Below, piece after piece: positions 60,970 through 64,000 of a stretch of DNA of 64,000 nt. A program made the position numbers and the translations under genes. The DNA comes from Echinococcus granulosus. Lineage: Eukaryota > Platyhelminthes > Cestoda > Cyclophyllidea > Taeniidae. The DNA is taken from assembly GCF_000524195.1 (NCBI RefSeq), contig NW_020170512.1, positions 127,003-191,002 on the forward strand, read 5' to 3'. The notes beneath the pieces are model-generated. The model searched no databases. It was not told where the DNA came from and saw only the letters and a program-made list of their open reading frames with translations. The first letter of the stretch is position 1. Each line of letters opens with the position of its first letter.

Positions 60970-62530
60970 AGTTGTAAGCAATGCCTACGGTTGCATTTAG
61001 TACTCTGTTGAAGACTTGATGGATGGTAACAAATAAAATAACATATTTTGTATATTCAACTACACAGAATCACATCTGCATGACTTGCATTAGTTTGCAT
61101 TCGATGTAAAGGTTATTGTCTACCGGACGTTTTCATAAATCGGGAATTTATTTCATTGGAATGTCAAACCATGTGCTGTTCATTGGTAAACATGCAGTGG
61201 ACTTAACAGGAAGTTGTATGGTTGTGGTGTTCTCAGTTGTTTATCATGTTTATTTTGTTTTGCTTGTTGTTTTCTTCACTTGATAGTCGTATGATTTTAT
61301 GGTAATGATGGTTATTTCTGCGGTAGAAATAATTACCATGTTAGTAGTGTTAACATGGGCATGGCAATGTTCGTCTTTTTGGGGCTAGTTGACTTTTAGC
61401 TGTTGTAGTTGTTTTCTCCTGCGATTGTTGCTTTTAAGTAGTGGTGTGAAATGTTTTTGATCAGTTGGTTAGGAAGTGTCTAGTGGGTTGTTTGTATCTG
61501 ATTCTATGCCTTTTCATCTAATAATGGTGGTTTTAATCTTAGGTGTTTATAGTCAGATTGTGTTTTTGGTTGATGGAGAGTCAGATGTGGGTCTTTTTGG
61601 TTTTCAGGTTAGTTTTTACTGTTTTGTGTTTTTGTATTAATCATTCAGTGCTGTTTTGATGTGTATATGAGTTGTCAAAGCTTCCGCTGTTGTATTTGGT
61701 CTTCAAGGAGTCACCATATTCTAAACGTTGTTGCCAGGATGGTATTTTTTGGGTTATTTGTTGAGTACTATGTTGCCATTGATATTGATAATATCATACC
61801 TGTCTTATGTTAAAGGTTCCTTTTTGTTTCTTGGTTGGTTTACATGTAGTGAGGCCTCGTCGAGAGTTTTTATCTTTTGTAGGTTGTATTTTTTACGAAG
61901 GTACCTCTGGTGCCGTTTCATACGTTGTTGCCGATTGTTCATGCTGAGGCAACAAGTATAGTTTCGATTTGTTTAAGGTGGTACATAATGAAGCTTGGGT
62001 TACTAGAGGTGTACCGTTGTACCCATTTTATCTTTGGTTCTGATTTTGCCTGATATTCGTTTACTTGCTGCTGTATGATGGCGGTGTTTCTTGGTGACTG
62101 CTTGTGAAGAGTTGGATAGTAAGCGCTGATTGGCGTTCTAATGTTTATCTCATATTATTAGTCCGCTTTTGAGCTTGTTTGCGAGGGATTGAGTTAAAAT
62201 TGAATTCTCTTTTTCATAGTTTAGGTCATGGGTTGAGTGTTGGATTGGTCTTTGGTCTGCTGTGATGTTTCCTTGGTTTTTTTGTCATACTCGAGAATGA
62301 GTTTTGCTTAAGTCTGGCATTGGTGGTGAGATTTTGATGATCATTGTGGCTTTAGGTTTATTAAGTTTATATTCGTTTCCTACAACTATACAATTTTTTG
62401 TGAAGTGTATTTGGTTAAGCAATGTTCTAATGTTTTGTTTTATGTTGCATTTGTGGTACTTTATACAATTTAAAGATTTGACTTTTTGTCAAATTTCTGC
62501 AAGGTATCGCTTGGCAGCATGTTTGCATCC
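60970..62530 (+). repeat. G/T-rich low-complexity tract
   Basis: Long runs of words such as ggttgttg, tggtttt and gtgtttttg give a strong G/T over A/C bias on the + strand. Repetition is irregular. No gene seen. Confidence 0.55.
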
Positions 62531-64000
62531 TTAAGAAGTGATTGAATCTACCAAGCCTAAACCATTTGCAGGTAGACCACCAGGTGGCTTTGCCTGCCCT
62601 TCGGAAATAGAACTCCGCGATTGCCGACATGTCGCATTTAGAGGGTCTAGGGCTTTCCACCAGAACTGTATCTTCCACCACTAGCACTGGGCGTTGTGAT
62701 TCGGTCATTCTTGTACCAGAACGCACTTAAGTGGTGCCTGCTTGAGGGGCTGAAGATGCATGTCCAATTTTCAATTTTACTCTTGAATTGGTTCATTCAA
62801 AGATTGTGGCTATCGTTCCACCGATGAAAGTGTTTTTTACCCTCTTTCTGATTTGACGCTGTGCAAAGAAACGGCTTCCATACTCCTCGTCATAACAATT
62901 TTGTCACGTCACACCTGTATGTGTCATGAGTTCCTTAGCAGCTTATAATAACTAGGATTGTACCAAATCATGGGTCACGAAAGGATTGTTTATTATCAAA
63001 TTATCAAATCTGAAGAATAATAGTGCTTCTGGTTATTGAGCAATGAGTGGGGTGTCCCGATGAATTTTCCTCTCTGATAGACCTTATCTGTGGACATTTC
63101 AAGTCGTGTTTCTGCAGCTGCTATCTCCGGTGTCGCCTTTCGATTCATTTGGTGTGGATTCACTGGCACTCAGGCCTTGTTCGTAGAATCATTCGTTTAC
63201 TTGACCTCATTACCATAAGTGTCTCATCAAGCATGCACAAGTGGCTGGTCTTGAATTTGTTTAGTGGGAAATGTTGAGGCCTGCATCGCAATGCTTGAGT
63301 CTTTAGCTTTGCGACTATTTTGCTAGATATTATTTCGCTACCCTAATTTAGAAGCTTGGTCTTTTTGTTGCTGTGAGATGGGTTTCTCTAACCTGTCGTG
63401 CGCTGCCTCAATTTGGGATGGGTTCGGTGGGGCTTTGATTCGACATAGGAGGTTCTTTTACTTCATCGCAGAGCGTGGACTGGCTGCTGTCGACGTAATG
63501 AAGGTTGACAATCATTCAAAACGCGAGTTTTGGGTGAGTGGACTTCCATCGACCTCCAAGTACAGCGTCATATTGGCTTCTGGAAGGCAATTTCGCTGAT
63601 TTGACAGGTTGGTGTATGTTTAAGTGGACTTGGAGTCGAGCCCTTCTATCAATGCCTTCAACTGGTCCTGCACTGTGCTCAAATGGACCAGCTCCGTACG
63701 AGCGCCTACACGGGTACACAGATAGTACTCAGTTAATTTCAGTTGCCGAAATTATGTCAAGTCGAATTACCCCACAAACCCCTTCATTCATTCATTCATC
63801 CATTTATCCATGGAAGGGGGTCCAAAAATCTGTTTCTTTTTGTTAGTCTGCTAATACGCTGACTTTAGCTATCCCATTGATTATGTGCCCACCTTCCCAC
63901 TGGCATGCTGTATCACACCCTCAAAGAAGACCAAATCCAAATAAAAATACAATCCTGGTTCCACCAACTACATACAAAGGCTGAGATACCAAGGCAAGGC
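62531..64000. other. Right-end stretch, no firm gene
   Basis: On the minus strand 62748-62540 follows a possible acceptor (tgcatcttcag) and all three frames are partly open; one begins with an FWYKND phrase reminiscent of an Ig-domain strand. 63378-63846 (+) is open in two overlapping frames with no known domain. I call neither a gene. Confidence 0.3.

Noticed and set aside
62540..62748. Ig-domain exon suggested by an FWYKND phrase
   Set aside because: The frame stops soon after and the conserved Cys residues of an Ig fold are not visible.

Overview
The window reads as nuclear DNA of an animal with compact, AT-rich, repeat-bearing chromosomes. Genes are split by GT-AG introns, several of them very short (32, 51, 55, 57, 75 and 76 bp) next to introns of 1-9 kb. 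There is a Ty3/gypsy retrotransposon relic, a SINE-like repeat family and long degenerate low-complexity tracts. Tiny introns mixed with very long ones are typical of parasitic flatworms (cestodes or trematodes), which is my best guess; it is an inference from gene structure, not from a marker gene.

Layout. (1) 72-306, + strand: the last coding exon of a divergent histone H3 with features of the centromeric variant CenH3/CENP-A; the rest of the gene lies left of the window. (2) 307-10956: no convincing gene, but one arm of a 465-bp inverted repeat, several copies of a SINE-like repeat, and A/C-rich and A/G-rich degenerate tracts. (3) 10957-24886, + strand: a complete tau-tubulin kinase (TTBK) gene in four phase-compatible exons, with an unusual insertion of about 95 residues in the kinase N-lobe that carries a FYVE-like half motif. 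Its 8.7-kb last intron holds the second arm of the inverted repeat. (4) 28384-29141, - strand: a complete four-exon sorting nexin 3/12 gene of 159 residues. (5) 33908-48284, - strand: about ten phase-compatible exons of a large coiled-coil, Ser/Pro-rich protein, possibly of the MAP7/ensconsin type, whose 5' end is unresolved. (6) 51040-52380, + strand: a decayed Ty3/gypsy pol region, with a separate RNase H scrap near 43.55 kb. (7) 54.9-60.5 kb, - strand: three isolated exon-like open segments. They surround a degenerate tandem array of about 95-bp units at 55.25-57.06 kb. The right end (about 60.6-64 kb) is mostly G/T-rich sequence without a clear gene.

The genes are unrelated housekeeping or cytoskeletal genes: centromere identity, microtubule or tau kinase, endosomal retromer cargo sorting, and a possible microtubule-binding protein. 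There is no operon logic. No rRNA, tRNA, CRISPR array or prokaryotic feature was seen. Exon borders were placed by hand from splice-site consensus, reading phase and recognition of protein families. They were not tested against transcripts.
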